Part shown: piece after piece, positions 7,202 through 15,632 of the stretch
Layout: each line of letters starts with the position of its first letter
How positions within the stretch are numbered: position 1 is the first letter of the stretch
Source: Nocardioides seonyuensis
GTDB lineage: Bacteria > Actinomycetota > Actinomycetes > Propionibacteriales > Nocardioidaceae
Reading direction: 5' to 3'
DNA length: 64,000 nt
NCBI RefSeq assembly: GCF_004683965.1
Contig: NZ_CP038436.1
Location: 62,001-126,000 of the forward strand
Translations under genes and position numbers: made by a program
The notes under the pieces: model-generated
Seen by the model: only the letters and a program-made list of their open reading frames with translations
Told to the model about the DNA's origin: nothing
Databases searched by the model: none

Positions 7202-8440
7202 GTGAGTGCGAGCGAGACCGTCGAAGTCACCGGCCACCTGATGGACAGCGGCATCCTTTCCGCCATCCTCGACGACATCCGGGAGTACGACGGCGACTAC
7301 ATCATCGACCGGTTCGACGTGGGCCACGAGGCAGCCGACACCAGCCGAGCCCAGATCACGGTGACGGCGGAGGACGACGAGGCGCTGCAGCGGCTGCTCA
7401 TGCGCCTGCAGACGCGCGGGGTCAACCAGGTCCACCCCGGCGAGGCCACCTTCACCGAGGCCGACATGGACGGCGTGTTCCCCGACGGCTTCTACTCCAC
7501 CACCAACCTCGAGACCAAGGTCCGCATCGAGGGTCGCTGGTACGACGTCGAGAACCCCGAGATGGACTGCGGTCTCGTCGTGGAGGCGCAGGGAGACGGC
7601 TACCGGGTCTACACGCTCCCGATGTCCGACGTCCGCACCGGCATGCTCGTGATCTGCAGCGCCTCCGGCGTGAGGGTCTCCATCCCGGTGGCCGACAAGA
7701 GCAGCGCCTCGTTCGGCTTCATGGAGTCCGACGTCTCGTCCGAGAAGCCGCAGGCCGTGCTGGTCAGGCAGGTCGCCGAGGGCATGCGAGAGGCCAGGGC
7801 AGCCGGCAAGAAGGTCCTGTGGGTCGGCGGCCCCGGGGTCGTCCACACCGGGGCCGCCCCCGCCATGGTGGCCCTGGTCAAGGCGGGCTTCGTCGACGTC
7901 CTCTTCGCAGGCAACGCGCTCGCCACCCACGACATCGAGTCGTCGCTCTACGGCACCAGCCTGGGCATCGACCTGACCATGGGGCAGGGCGTCGAGCACG
8001 GCCACGAGCACCACATCCGAGCACTCAACACCATCCGCAAGGCCGGCTCGATCAAGGACGCGGTCGACCAGGGAGTGCTGACCGGCGGCATCATGCATGC
8101 GCTGGTGACCGAGGGCAAGAAGTTCGTGCTGGTGGGCTCCGTGCGTGACGACGGGCCACTGCCCGACGTCCACACCGACGTCATCGAGGGCCAGCGGGCC
8201 ATGCGCGCCGAGCTCCAGGACGTCGGCTTCTGCCTGATGGTGGCGACGATGCTCCACTCCGTGGCGACCGGCAACATCCTCCCGGCGTCGATCCCGCTCG
8301 TGTGCGTCGACATCAACCCCGCCACCGTGACCAAGCTCGCCGACCGCGGGTCCAGCCACGCCCGCGGCATCGTCACCGACGTCGGGCTGTTCCTCGAGCA
8401 GCTGGCCCTGGAGCTGGTGCCGGACTACCGCCGCGCCTGA
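7202..8440 (+). CDS. TIGR00300-family LOR/SDH-type enzyme (ornithine cyclodeaminase-like), 412 aa
   Basis: Matches the TIGR00300 / LOR-SDH conserved-domain family. Archaeal members act as ornithine cyclodeaminases, and the domain is also the C-terminal half of the cyanobacterial arginine catabolic enzyme AgrE/ArgZ. The N-terminal ferredoxin-like part (about 1-100) starts ETVEVTGHLMDSGILS. The middle carries GLVVEAQG and GMLVICSASGVRV, and the nucleotide-binding C-terminal part has KKVLWVGGPGVVHTGAAPAM and FAGNALATHDIESSLYGTS. Probable NAD-dependent conversion of ornithine to proline, by family only. The start GTG at 7202 is leaderless. The 3' end overlaps the convergent ROK gene by 16 bp. Confidence 0.85.
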   Translation: MSASETVEVTGHLMDSGILSAILDDIREYDGDYIIDRFDVGHEAADTSRAQITVTAEDDEALQRLLMRLQTRGVNQVHPGEATFTEADMDGVFPDGFYSTTNLETKVRIEGRWYDVENPEMDCGLVVEAQGDGYRVYTLPMSDVRTGMLVICSASGVRVSIPVADKSSASFGFMESDVSSEKPQAVLVRQVAEGMREARAAGKKVLWVGGPGVVHTGAAPAMVALVKAGFVDVLFAGNALATHDIESSLYGTSLGIDLTMGQGVEHGHEHHIRALNTIRKAGSIKDAVDQGVLTGGIMHALVTEGKKFVLVGSVRDDGPLPDVHTDVIEGQRAMRAELQDVGFCLMVATMLHSVATGNILPASIPLVCVDINPATVTKLADRGSSHARGIVTDVGLFLEQLALELVPDYRRA

Positions 8441-9396
8441 GCGACGCGCTGCCGCACGAGCTCCGCGGCTCCGACGACGCCCGCCTCCGGACCGAGCGCG
8501 GCCCCGACCAGGGGCGGTACGACGCGGTGGCCGCTGCCGACGAGAGCGCGTGCCAGCGCGATGCGGCCCGGTTCGAGGAGCCGGTCACCGGCCGCCGACA
8601 GGCCGCCGCCGACCACCACGACCTCCGGGTCGAGCGCCGCGACCAGGTTGGCGACACCGAGACCCAGCTGCTCCCCCACCACCCGGAAGGCTTCGCGGGC
8701 CACGAGGTCGCCCTCGTCCGCAGCAGCGGTGACCATCGGACCGGTGAGCGTGTCGGGATTGCCGTCGCAGGCGTCCACGAGAATGGTCGAGTCGACCCCG
8801 ATGCGGCTGCGGACGTAGCGCTCGAGCGCATTGCCCGAGCAGTACTGCTCCCAGCATCCCGACCGCCCGCACTGGCAGGGACGCCCGTCGGGCACGACCC
8901 GCATGTGGCCGAACTCGCCGGCCATCCCGTGGGCTCCGCGCATGACCTCGCCCCGCAGCACGACGGCACCGCCGATGCCCGTTCCGAGGGTGATCATCAG
9001 CATCGGGTCAGCGCCTTGCCCGGCGCCGTACGTCGCCTCCGCCAGGGCTGCGCAGTTGGCGTCGTTGTCGAGCACCACCGGAGCGCCGAGCCTCTCCTGG
9101 AGCCGCTCCCGCACCGGCTCCCCCCGCCACGGCAGGTGTGGCGCGAACATCACTCGCTCGCGGGTGACGTCCACAAACCCGGCAGCCGCGATCCCGACCC
9201 CCAGCATCGGGCGTCCTCCGGAGACCTCCTGCACGACCTCGACGATCGTGTCCTCCAGGTGCCGCGCGTCGACCGACCGACCGGGGGTGCCACGACGCGC
9301 GATCGACACGGTCTCCCCGCGCTCACCGACGACCCCGGCGATCACCTTGGTGCCACCGACGTCCACGCCGACGGCCATCCCGGAATCATTGGTCAT
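8425..9396 (-). CDS. ROK family sugar kinase (glucokinase-like), 323 aa
   Basis: Cytoplasmic ATP-dependent sugar kinase of the ROK family, glucokinase by resemblance. ATP-loop GVDVGGTKVIAG (residues about 10-21), catalytic Asp in DNDANCAALAEA, GTGIGGAVV, GEFGHMRV, and the zinc motif CQCGRSGCWE typical of ROK kinases and repressors. It lacks the N-terminal helix-turn-helix of ROK repressors, so it is a kinase. ATG at 9396 is chosen for its Shine-Dalgarno GGAGG about 8 nt upstream; the longer frame to 9468 has none. Converges on the TIGR00300 gene with a 16-bp tail overlap. Confidence 0.9.
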   Translation of the reverse strand: MTNDSGMAVGVDVGGTKVIAGVVGERGETVSIARRGTPGRSVDARHLEDTIVEVVQEVSGGRPMLGVGIAAAGFVDVTRERVMFAPHLPWRGEPVRERLQERLGAPVVLDNDANCAALAEATYGAGQGADPMLMITLGTGIGGAVVLRGEVMRGAHGMAGEFGHMRVVPDGRPCQCGRSGCWEQYCSGNALERYVRSRIGVDSTILVDACDGNPDTLTGPMVTAAADEGDLVAREAFRVVGEQLGLGVANLVAALDPEVVVVGGGLSAAGDRLLEPGRIALARALVGSGHRVVPPLVGAALGPEAGVVGAAELVRQRVAQARR

Positions 9397-9425
9397 CGGG
9401 CCATCCTCCACGTCCCCACGAGCCC

Positions 9426-9446
9426 GATCGGGCAGGCGGTCTAGTC
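9426..9446 (+). promoter_or_regulatory. Putative surface-regulon operator, copy 1 (tadE)
   Basis: GATCGG (9426-9431), 9-nt spacer, CTAGTC (9441-9446), then CTTTCGGG. It lies 119 nt before tadE. The same bipartite motif precedes cpaB, flp and the giant surface protein. Function inferred. Confidence 0.5.
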
Positions 9447-9565
9447 CTTTCGGGCCATATTCCGTCATGGCAACCCCCCGATAGCGTCAGAAGGGCAACG
9501 ACGACTCGTGAGCGTCCCTACTCTGGCAAGCCACGGGTCACCATGTTTGACGGAAGGTTGAGTTG

Positions 9566-9997
9566 ATGCGAGCTCCGAGACTGTGGTCGCGTCGACCTCG
9601 CGAGGAACGCGGGGCAGCGGCGCTGGAGTTCGCACTCGTGCTGATCCCCCTCCTGATGATCCTGGGCGGCATCGTCAACTTCGGGGTCGCATTCGGCCAA
9701 CAGCTCGCCCTCGACAACGCGGTCAGGCAGGCGGCCCGCGCGGCCGTCGTCGACGCCGGCGGTGACGTCGTGGCGATTGCGGTCACTGAGTTCGACAACA
9801 GCGCGCTCGCTGCGACGGACACTCCGACCATCACCTTCCCCGGAGCCATCAGCACCTGCGAGGACAGCGACTTCGGCCAGAGCCTGACCGTCGCGGGGGA
9901 CGTGACGACGGAGTTCCTGTTCCCGTGGATGCTCCCCGGACTGCCCGATGAGATCGACATTCACAGTGAGGCGGAGTTCCAGTGCGAGTACTCATGA
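9566..9997 (+). CDS. tadE: TadE-like pseudopilin, 143 aa
   Basis: Minor pilin-like component of a Flp/Tad pilus. The N terminus is basic, then ERGAAALEFALVLIPLLMI: a prepilin-peptidase-type Gly-Ala junction with Glu at +5 and a hydrophobic stretch. This is the TadE/TadG pilin signature. The remainder (about residues 45-143) is a small extracytoplasmic domain. Start ATG 9566 has GGAAGG 8 nt upstream; a TTG directly before it is less likely. It overlaps tadG as ATGA. The operator-like motif 119 nt upstream is shared with cpaB and flp, linking this outlying pair to the main pilus operon 5 kb away. Confidence 0.9.
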   Translation: MRAPRLWSRRPREERGAAALEFALVLIPLLMILGGIVNFGVAFGQQLALDNAVRQAARAAVVDAGGDVVAIAVTEFDNSALAATDTPTITFPGAISTCEDSDFGQSLTVAGDVTTEFLFPWMLPGLPDEIDIHSEAEFQCEYS

Positions 9998-11199
9998 AGC
10001 GCCGTCGCGACCGCGACGAGCAGGGCGTGACCATCGTCCTGGTCGGACTGCTCGCCGTGGCCCTCCTCGTCATCTCCGCCTTCACGATCGACCTCGGACA
10101 GGCCTACGTGAGCAAGCGCAACCTGCAGAAGGCCGCCGACGCGGGTGCACTCGCTGCCGCGCAAGAGCTGACCCAGTTCCAGGGCACGTGCAACAACGTC
10201 GCCTCCAACAGCACTGCTCGGACCAACGCGCACGTGGCCGCAGACAACCACCGCCAGTCGAACCGCGAGGACAACTACACCGCGTCGCGCGAGCTCGACT
10301 TCGACGTCAGGTGCGATCCCGAGCTCCGAGTCCTCGTGGTGGACTACGAGGTGGAAGGCGACACCACGTCGTTCTTCGGCCCGCTGGCCGGCGGCGAGAG
10401 CACCGTCACCACCGACCGTCGAGCGCAAGCGATCGTCGACGTGGCACCTGGCGCGAACGAAGGCATGCGGCCCCTGGCCCTCTGCTCCGCCTCGTTCGAC
10501 CCCACCTACATGGAGCGCAGCGGTGACTTCGTCCGCGTCCACTTCCCCGGCGCAGGGCGCGTGCCACCGGCCGCGTGCGGCGGTAGCGCGCCCGGCAACT
10601 GGTGGCTCATCGACTGCCCCGGCGAGCGCACGGGTGCAGCAGGAGGCCCGGACGGCCTCCCGACGCAGATCCGGGAGGGGTGCCAGGACCCCGTCTCCGT
10701 CATCCCCGGCCAGACCGACGCCACCACGCCCGGCCAGCTCACCGTGGTCCTCGAGGAGGCCTGCCCCACTGCCGAGCAGTACTCCGAGACCTGCATGAGC
10801 GGAAACCCCGGCAACATCTCCCAGGGGCAGAACGCTGAGGCCTGGAAGGACTTCATCGACAGCGGCGAGACGGCGCTGTTCCCCGTGTTCTGCGCACCCA
10901 CCAGCTGCGACGCAGTGACGCTCAACGGCAACGGCACCAACGCCGTGTTCCCCATCTACAAGCTCGTCAGCGCCGTGGTGTGCGGGTTCCACTACAGGAA
11001 CAACGCCAGCGACAAGTACGACTCCACGCACGAGAACTGTGCCGGCAATCCGTACCCGGCGAGCTCGGACACCTCGGGCAACAACTACTTCGTCTTCAAG
11101 TTCTCGACGTTCCGGTCGAGCAGCACCAACGCCGAGACGGAGTGTGCGCTCGGCGCCGAGTGCGATGGCGGGCTGCGCCGCACGCGCCTGAGTGAGTGA
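9994..11199 (+). CDS. tadG: TadG-like Flp pilus-associated protein, 401 aa
   Basis: Begins with basic MKRRRDRDEQG and a single membrane segment (about residues 15-35), then the TadG/Tad signature DLGQAYVSKRNLQKAADAGA. The large extracytoplasmic part (about 60-401) contains more than a dozen cysteines (for example CAPTSC and CALGAEC), so it is probably disulfide-rich. Such proteins help anchor or assemble Flp pili; the exact role is not known. ATG 9994 overlaps the tadE stop (ATGA), so the two are co-translated. An in-frame GTG at 9982 is possible but weaker. It ends 28 nt before a convergent gene. Confidence 0.88.
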   Translation: MKRRRDRDEQGVTIVLVGLLAVALLVISAFTIDLGQAYVSKRNLQKAADAGALAAAQELTQFQGTCNNVASNSTARTNAHVAADNHRQSNREDNYTASRELDFDVRCDPELRVLVVDYEVEGDTTSFFGPLAGGESTVTTDRRAQAIVDVAPGANEGMRPLALCSASFDPTYMERSGDFVRVHFPGAGRVPPAACGGSAPGNWWLIDCPGERTGAAGGPDGLPTQIREGCQDPVSVIPGQTDATTPGQLTVVLEEACPTAEQYSETCMSGNPGNISQGQNAEAWKDFIDSGETALFPVFCAPTSCDAVTLNGNGTNAVFPIYKLVSAVVCGFHYRNNASDKYDSTHENCAGNPYPASSDTSGNNYFVFKFSTFRSSSTNAETECALGAECDGGLRRTRLSE

Positions 11200-11227
11200 C
11201 TGGCGAGAGCCCCTCGAAGACAGGCGC

Positions 11228-11542
11228 TCAGTCCTCGAGTCGTGCGTCCGCGATGTCGATGTCGGTGTCCGCCCCACGTGGCTTGTCGGGCGGTGAGGTA
11301 CCAGCGTCAAGCAGGCTCGTCACTGCCCTGCCCACGGCGACGGCCGCCGCCGCCACCTGGGACTTCACCTCCGGGTCGAGGTCGCGGACGAGTCGGACGG
11401 CGCGACACACGGGACACCACTCGCACTCCGCCGCCTCGGTGCCGAGATGTCCGCCGAGGTTCTGGGAGATCGCACCGAACAGCTTCTCCGCCTCCTCGGA
11501 GAACGATCCCACCGTCTCGTCGCTCCAGTCGTGGTCACTCAC
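11228..11542 (-). CDS. Hypothetical protein with a CxWCxxC motif, 104 aa
   Basis: Function not recognised. An acidic N terminus is followed by CEWCPVC (about residues 40-46), a possible metal site, then the helical segment LDPEVKSQVAAAAVAVG and an Asp-rich tail. Encoded 6 nt downstream of the SRPBCC gene, so almost certainly the second gene of that two-gene operon. The GTG start at 11542 is set by this spacing. Converges on tadG. Confidence 0.75.
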   Translation of the reverse strand: MSDHDWSDETVGSFSEEAEKLFGAISQNLGGHLGTEAAECEWCPVCRAVRLVRDLDPEVKSQVAAAAVAVGRAVTSLLDAGTSPPDKPRGADTDIDIADARLED

Positions 11543-11548
11543 TGCGGC

Positions 11549-11986
11549 TCAGAGCGACTCGACGCGCTTCTTCAGGCCCTTGAGGGCGGTGTCGATGAGG
11601 ATCTTCTCGCCCTTGCGCTTCAGCATCCCGATCAGCGGGATGCTCACATCCAGGGCCAGGCGGTAGGTGACCTCGGTCGAGCCGTTGCCCAGGTCCTTGA
11701 GCGTGTAGGCGCCGTCGAGGGCCTTCAGCATCTTGCCCTCGACCAGGGTCCAGGTGACCTCGTGGTCGCCGTCCCAGTCGTAGGCAAGCGTGTACTCGTC
11801 CTTGATCGGCGCGACGTCGAGGGCGAAGAAGACCTGCTCGGCACGTCCGTCGATCCCGACCTCGTTCACCTCGGCGGTCTGGACGCCCTTGGCCCACTGG
11901 GGGTAGGCGGGAAAGTCGGCGATCACTGCCATCACCGCAGCGGGCGTTGCGTCGATCACGATCGACGCAGAGGTTTGTTCGGCCAT
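11549..11986 (-). CDS. SRPBCC (START-like) family protein, 145 aa
   Basis: Polyketide cyclase/dehydrase-like hydrophobic-ligand binding fold. The N-terminal strand SIVIDATPAAVMAVIADF and helix AYPQWAKG are typical, and the final helix is ALKGLKKRVESL. Such single-domain proteins may bind lipids or aromatics in the cytoplasm; no ligand can be assigned. ATG 11986 is the start: TAGGTT ends 7 nt upstream, the pattern of a leaderless gene. An upstream TTG at 11995 would lie inside that promoter. First gene of a two-gene operon. Confidence 0.87.
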   Translation of the reverse strand: MAEQTSASIVIDATPAAVMAVIADFPAYPQWAKGVQTAEVNEVGIDGRAEQVFFALDVAPIKDEYTLAYDWDGDHEVTWTLVEGKMLKALDGAYTLKDLGNGSTEVTYRLALDVSIPLIGMLKRKGEKILIDTALKGLKKRVESL

Positions 11987-11993
11987 AGGGGAC

Positions 11994-11999
11994 AACCTA
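11994..11999 (-). promoter_or_regulatory. Leaderless -10 box TAGGTT
   Basis: TAGGTT ends 7 nt before the ATG at 11986. Confidence 0.5.
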
Positions 12000-12049
12000 G
12001 CGTTCGACGGCTGGCGCCGAAAACGGCTCCGCCGAGGCCGGGGCCCGGT

Positions 12050-12055
12050 TAGGGT
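12050..12055 (+). promoter_or_regulatory. -10 box TAGGGT for the methyltransferase-like gene
   Basis: TAGGGT lies 38 nt before the ATG at 12094 and would give a short leader containing the AGGAG ribosome site. No obvious -35. Confidence 0.35.
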
Positions 12056-12093
12056 TCTGCGGCAGCCTCAGGACCCACGCCCCAGGAGACGTC

Positions 12094-12741
12094 ATGAACC
12101 AAGCGCACAGTCGTATCGACCTGGGTCGGGTGATCGCTGTCACCCTCTTCGCGCTGTTCTTCACGGTCAACGCCATCGGGCTGCTCGAGGAGGAGCCGCT
12201 CGAGAGCCCCCTCTCGACCCTCGTGCTCGTCCTCACGATGGCGTTCTACGTCCTACTGATCTGGGCCTACCTCCGCAGGACGCCCAGCACGCGCACCGAC
12301 ATGCGCTGGACGTCGTGGCTCGTCGCGTTCCTGGCCACCGCCGCCCCCTTCGCGCTCCCGATGGTGTCGGCGGGAACACGGGAGGAGGGTCTCGTCACGT
12401 CTGCGGCCGCCGCGGTGCTGGCCGTCGGCCTGGTGGCCATGCTGTGGGCGCTGGGTGCGCTCGGCACCAACATCAGCGTCGTCCCCCAGGCTCGCGAGGT
12501 GGTCAGCCACGGCCCCTACGCCCGGGTGCGCCACCCCCTCTACTTTGCTGAGCTCGTCAACGTCATCGGCGTCTGCCTCGCCTCCACCGGTCCATGGCCC
12601 TGGTGCGTCGCAGCCGCCCTGCTGGCCTTCCAGATCTTCCGCGCGCGCCGCGAGGAGGACCTCCTGACGCGTGAGCTGCCCGGCTACGCCGCCTACAAGG
12701 CGCGCACCCCTATGCTCGTGCCGGCACTCACTCGCAGCTAG
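12094..12741 (+). CDS. Isoprenylcysteine methyltransferase-like membrane protein, 215 aa
   Basis: Integral membrane protein of the ICMT/PEMT-like methyltransferase superfamily. About five membrane segments; the S-adenosylmethionine-side motif is visible as VVSHGPYARVRHPLYFAEL (about residues 137-155), followed by RREEDLLTRELPGYAAYK. These are the conserved His-Pro and Glu blocks of the family. Bacterial members methylate small or lipid substrates that are mostly unknown, so no substrate is claimed. The start is ATG 12094 with AGGAG upstream. The acyl-CoA ligase gene starts 20 nt downstream with its own strong ribosome site, so the two are probably co-transcribed. Confidence 0.85.
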   Translation: MNQAHSRIDLGRVIAVTLFALFFTVNAIGLLEEEPLESPLSTLVLVLTMAFYVLLIWAYLRRTPSTRTDMRWTSWLVAFLATAAPFALPMVSAGTREEGLVTSAAAAVLAVGLVAMLWALGALGTNISVVPQAREVVSHGPYARVRHPLYFAELVNVIGVCLASTGPWPWCVAAALLAFQIFRARREEDLLTRELPGYAAYKARTPMLVPALTRS

Positions 12742-12761
12742 GCCCAGCCCAGGAGGTTCCA

Positions 12762-14558
12762 GTGCGTGAGTTCTCCACGCCCTCGACGATCAGCATCCCC
12801 GACTCCGGGAACCTGACCGACGACGTGGTGAACCACTCCCGGGAAGCCGCCGACGAGGTGGTCTTCCGTCGCCGTGTCGCCGCGGGTCTCGAGGACGTCA
12901 CGGCACGCGAGTTCCACGCCGAGGTGTGCGCGACGGCGAAGGGTCTGATCGCAGCCGGTGTGGAGGCCGGCGACCGGGTCGCGGTCATCTCGAGGACGCG
13001 TTACGAGTGGACGCTGCTCGACTACGCCGTCTGGTTCGCCGGCGCGGTGACCGTGCCCCTCTACGAGAGCTCCTCGGTCGAGCAGGTGGCCTGGATCCTG
13101 CAGGACTCCGGCGCCGCGGCCGTCGTGGTCGAAGGCCCGGAGCACCTCGCCCGGGTGCGGCAGGCGCAGCGGTCCGGAGCCCTCGACGACCTCAGCCTCG
13201 TCTGGTCCCTCAGCGACCAGGCTCTCGACAACCTGGGGCGACTCGGCCAGGACATCTCGGACGAGACCCTGGAGCGACGGCGAGCCACCGCGACCCCCCT
13301 CGACCTCGCCACGATCGTCTACACGAGTGGGACCACCGCCGCGCCGAAGGGATGCATGCTCACCCACGGCAACTTCATGTTCGAGCTCGGTGTGACGGTC
13401 GAGGAGCTCGGGGAGGTGTTCGACGACGAGGAGGCTTCCACGCTGGTGTTCCTCCCGCTGGCCCACGTCTTCGCGCGCATCATCCAGGTCGGGGCGGTCA
13501 AGCGGCGTGTCCCCCTGGGGCACAGCTCCGACATCAAGGACCTGGCCGCCGACCTCGACGCCTTCCGGCCGACGTTCCTCCTCGCCGTGCCTCGCGTCTT
13601 CGAGAAGGTCTTCAACACGGCGTCCCAGCAGGCCACTGCTGCCGGCCACGGCAAGCTCTTCGGACGGGCCGCCAACGCGGCCATCGCCTACTCGCGGGCG
13701 CTCGACGACAAGCGCGTGCCCCTGCGCGTCAGGACCCAGCGCGCTCTCTACGACAAGCTGGTCTACTCGCAGGTGCGCGAGGCGCTCGGCGGCAGGTGCC
13801 GGTACGCCATCTCCGGCGGCGCCCCGCTGGGCGAGCGGCTCGGACACGTCTTCCGCGGAATCGGCGTCACCGTCCTCGAGGGCTACGGGCTCACCGAGTC
13901 CACGGGAGCACTGACGGTGAACCTCCCTCATGCACACAAGATCGGCACCGTCGGCCGCCCCCTTCCCGGGACCACCGTGCGCGTCGCGGACGACGGGGAG
14001 CTCCTCTTCCGCGGAGGACAGGTCTTCGCGGGCTACTGGAACGACGACAGGGCCACCGCCCAGGCGCTCGACCCTGACGGGTGGCTGCACACCGGCGATG
14101 TCGGCGAGGTCGATGACGAGGGCTTCGTCCGCATCACCGGACGGAGGAAGGAGATCCTCGTCACCACTGGCGGCAAGAACGTCTCCCCCACCCTGCTCGA
14201 GGAGCGCGTCCGCGCTCACGACCTGGTGGACCACTGCCTCGTCGTCGGCGACGGCCAGCCGTTCATCGGCGCCCTGGTGACGATCGATCGTGCCGCCTAC
14301 GCGGGCCTGGCCGGCACGAGCGGGCTGCCCAGGGAAGTCGCGGATGCCCTCTCCCATCCTGTGCTCGTGTCCGCCGTCCAGGCGGCCGTCGACGACGCGA
14401 ACGGCGCGGTGTCGCAGGCCGAGGCGATCCGCAAGTTCGTCATCCTTGCGCAGGAGTGGACCGAGGAAGGCGGCCAGCTCACGCCCAGCCTGAAGCTGAA
14501 GCGGCACGTGGTGACACGCGAGCACCGGTCGGAGATCGAGGACCTCTACCTCTTCTGA
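12762..14558 (+). CDS. Long-chain fatty-acid-CoA ligase (FadD15-like), 598 aa
   Basis: AMP-forming acyl-CoA synthetase: activates fatty acids to acyl-AMP, then acyl-CoA, at the inner face of the membrane. The P-loop core IVYTSGTTAAPKGCMLTHG lies at about residues 185-203, then LPLAHVFAR, SGGAPLGERL, and GYGLTESTGALTVN. The adenylate contact is GWLHTGDVGEVDDEGF, and the hinge plus C-terminal domain are GRRKEILVTTGGKNVSP. The C-terminal catalytic Lys region is LTPSLKLKRHVV. Length is right for the family. GTG start with AGGAGG 6 nt upstream. It sits between tadE/tadG and the main pilus operon but has no evident pilus role. Confidence 0.93.
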   Translation: MREFSTPSTISIPDSGNLTDDVVNHSREAADEVVFRRRVAAGLEDVTAREFHAEVCATAKGLIAAGVEAGDRVAVISRTRYEWTLLDYAVWFAGAVTVPLYESSSVEQVAWILQDSGAAAVVVEGPEHLARVRQAQRSGALDDLSLVWSLSDQALDNLGRLGQDISDETLERRRATATPLDLATIVYTSGTTAAPKGCMLTHGNFMFELGVTVEELGEVFDDEEASTLVFLPLAHVFARIIQVGAVKRRVPLGHSSDIKDLAADLDAFRPTFLLAVPRVFEKVFNTASQQATAAGHGKLFGRAANAAIAYSRALDDKRVPLRVRTQRALYDKLVYSQVREALGGRCRYAISGGAPLGERLGHVFRGIGVTVLEGYGLTESTGALTVNLPHAHKIGTVGRPLPGTTVRVADDGELLFRGGQVFAGYWNDDRATAQALDPDGWLHTGDVGEVDDEGFVRITGRRKEILVTTGGKNVSPTLLEERVRAHDLVDHCLVVGDGQPFIGALVTIDRAAYAGLAGTSGLPREVADALSHPVLVSAVQAAVDDANGAVSQAEAIRKFVILAQEWTEEGGQLTPSLKLKRHVVTREHRSEIEDLYLF

Positions 14559-14588
14559 GTCCGGTGAGCGAACACCCCGGCGAACACC

Positions 14589-14610
14589 GATCGGGCCATG
14601 CGGCCTAGTC
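14589..14610 (+). promoter_or_regulatory. Putative surface-regulon operator, copy 2 (cpaB)
   Basis: GATCGG (14589-14594), 10-nt spacer, CTAGTC (14605-14610), then ATATCGGG. It lies 242 nt upstream of cpaB. It shares half-sites and spacing with copies at 9426, 23422 and 31870. Confidence 0.5.
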
Positions 14611-14681
14611 ATATCGGGTGGTGTTGACACTACGTCTGGGCGGTTTGTGCGGTTTAGCCCACGCGTCGAGCGCGTCCGCCC

Positions 14682-14687
14682 TAGATT
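14682..14687 (+). promoter_or_regulatory. Candidate -10 box TAGATT in the cpaB leader
   Basis: TAGATT follows the operator-like motif by 71 nt and would give a leader of about 160 nt carrying a short upstream ORF. No convincing -35. The 294-bp gap 14559-14852 otherwise holds only this leader. Confidence 0.3.
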
Positions 14688-14743
14688 CTCATCGCTGGGG
14701 AGGGCTCCGGGACCTCCCACCGACTGGCGAGAGGGGTGTCTAG

Positions 14744-14812
14744 ATGGACTCCACCACCTGTGACGTCCCGCTTCGGCGGTCGACTCCGGTCTCCCGGCCC
14801 GCTCCAGAGTGA
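14744..14812 (+). CDS. Possible 22-residue leader peptide upstream of cpaB
   Basis: ATG at 14744 with purine-rich GAGAGGGG about 8 nt upstream opens a 22-codon frame ending in TGA at 14812, 40 nt before cpaB. The peptide begins MDSTTCDVPL and ends SRPAPE. Too short for a confident call: a good ribosome site is the only support. It could tune pilus operon translation or be chance. Confidence 0.3.
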   Translation: MDSTTCDVPLRRSTPVSRPAPE

Positions 14813-14852
14813 ATCTGCTCCACACCGGATTCCCTGACCTAAGGATTGCCAC

Positions 14853-15632
14853 ATGGCGCGTCGTTCCGTCCTCCTCCTCGTAGCAGTGCTCATCGCCCTG
14901 CTCGGCACCGCAATGATCGTGATGTACGTGCAGGGCATCGACGATCGCGCCACCGAAGGCCAGGAGCTGGTCGAGGTGCTCACCGCCACCGAGGTCATCG
15001 ACACCGGTGAGACCGTCTCCGCAGCCCAGGAGGCAGGCAAGTTCGAGAAGTCCGAGGTGCGTCGCGACGACATGGTCGATGGCGCGCTGTCCTCGACGAG
15101 CTCCATCTCCGACCTGGTCGCCCTCGGCACGATCTACCCCGGCGAGCAGCTCATCGCCAAGAAGTTCGGCAACCTGGGCGACGCGCAGAACCTGGTGATC
15201 CCCGACGGCCTGATCGCCGTCTCGGTCGAGCTCACCGACTGGGAGCGCGTGGCCGGGTTCGTGAACCCGGGCTCGGAGGTGGCGGTGTTCGTCACCGCCG
15301 CCAACCCGGTGCGCATCACGCCTGCGGGAGACGAGATCAAGCTGGCCGGCGTCACCCGCATCGTCCTGCCGCGCTCGCAGGTGATCGGAGTCGGTACGAC
15401 GAGCGTCACCTCCCGCACCGTGACCACCGGGGACGGCGACGAGGTGACCGAGGAAGTGCCGAAGACGATCCTCACGCTCGCGGTGACCCAGAACGAGGCC
15501 GAGAAGCTGATCCACTCCGACAGGGTGGCCGACCTGACCTTCGCGCTCCTGACCGAGGACTCCAAGACGAAGGACGAGCCCGGCTCGACCCTCAACGACG
15601 TGATCCCCGAGACCTACCGGATCGCACCGTGA
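14853..15632 (+). CDS. cpaB: CpaB/RcpC-type Flp pilus assembly protein, 259 aa
   Basis: Single membrane segment at residues 5-27, then a SAF domain (about 40-115, with DLVALGTIYPGEQLIAKK), followed by the RcpC/CpaB region VSVELTDWERVAGFVNPG. In Gram-negative Tad systems CpaB works with the outer-membrane secretin. In a monoderm it presumably organises the pilus at the cell wall (inference). First gene of the pilus motor operon. ATG at 14853 has AAGGA about 8 nt upstream. cpaE starts inside its stop codon (GTGA). Confidence 0.88.
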   Translation: MARRSVLLLVAVLIALLGTAMIVMYVQGIDDRATEGQELVEVLTATEVIDTGETVSAAQEAGKFEKSEVRRDDMVDGALSSTSSISDLVALGTIYPGEQLIAKKFGNLGDAQNLVIPDGLIAVSVELTDWERVAGFVNPGSEVAVFVTAANPVRITPAGDEIKLAGVTRIVLPRSQVIGVGTTSVTSRTVTTGDGDEVTEEVPKTILTLAVTQNEAEKLIHSDRVADLTFALLTEDSKTKDEPGSTLNDVIPETYRIAP

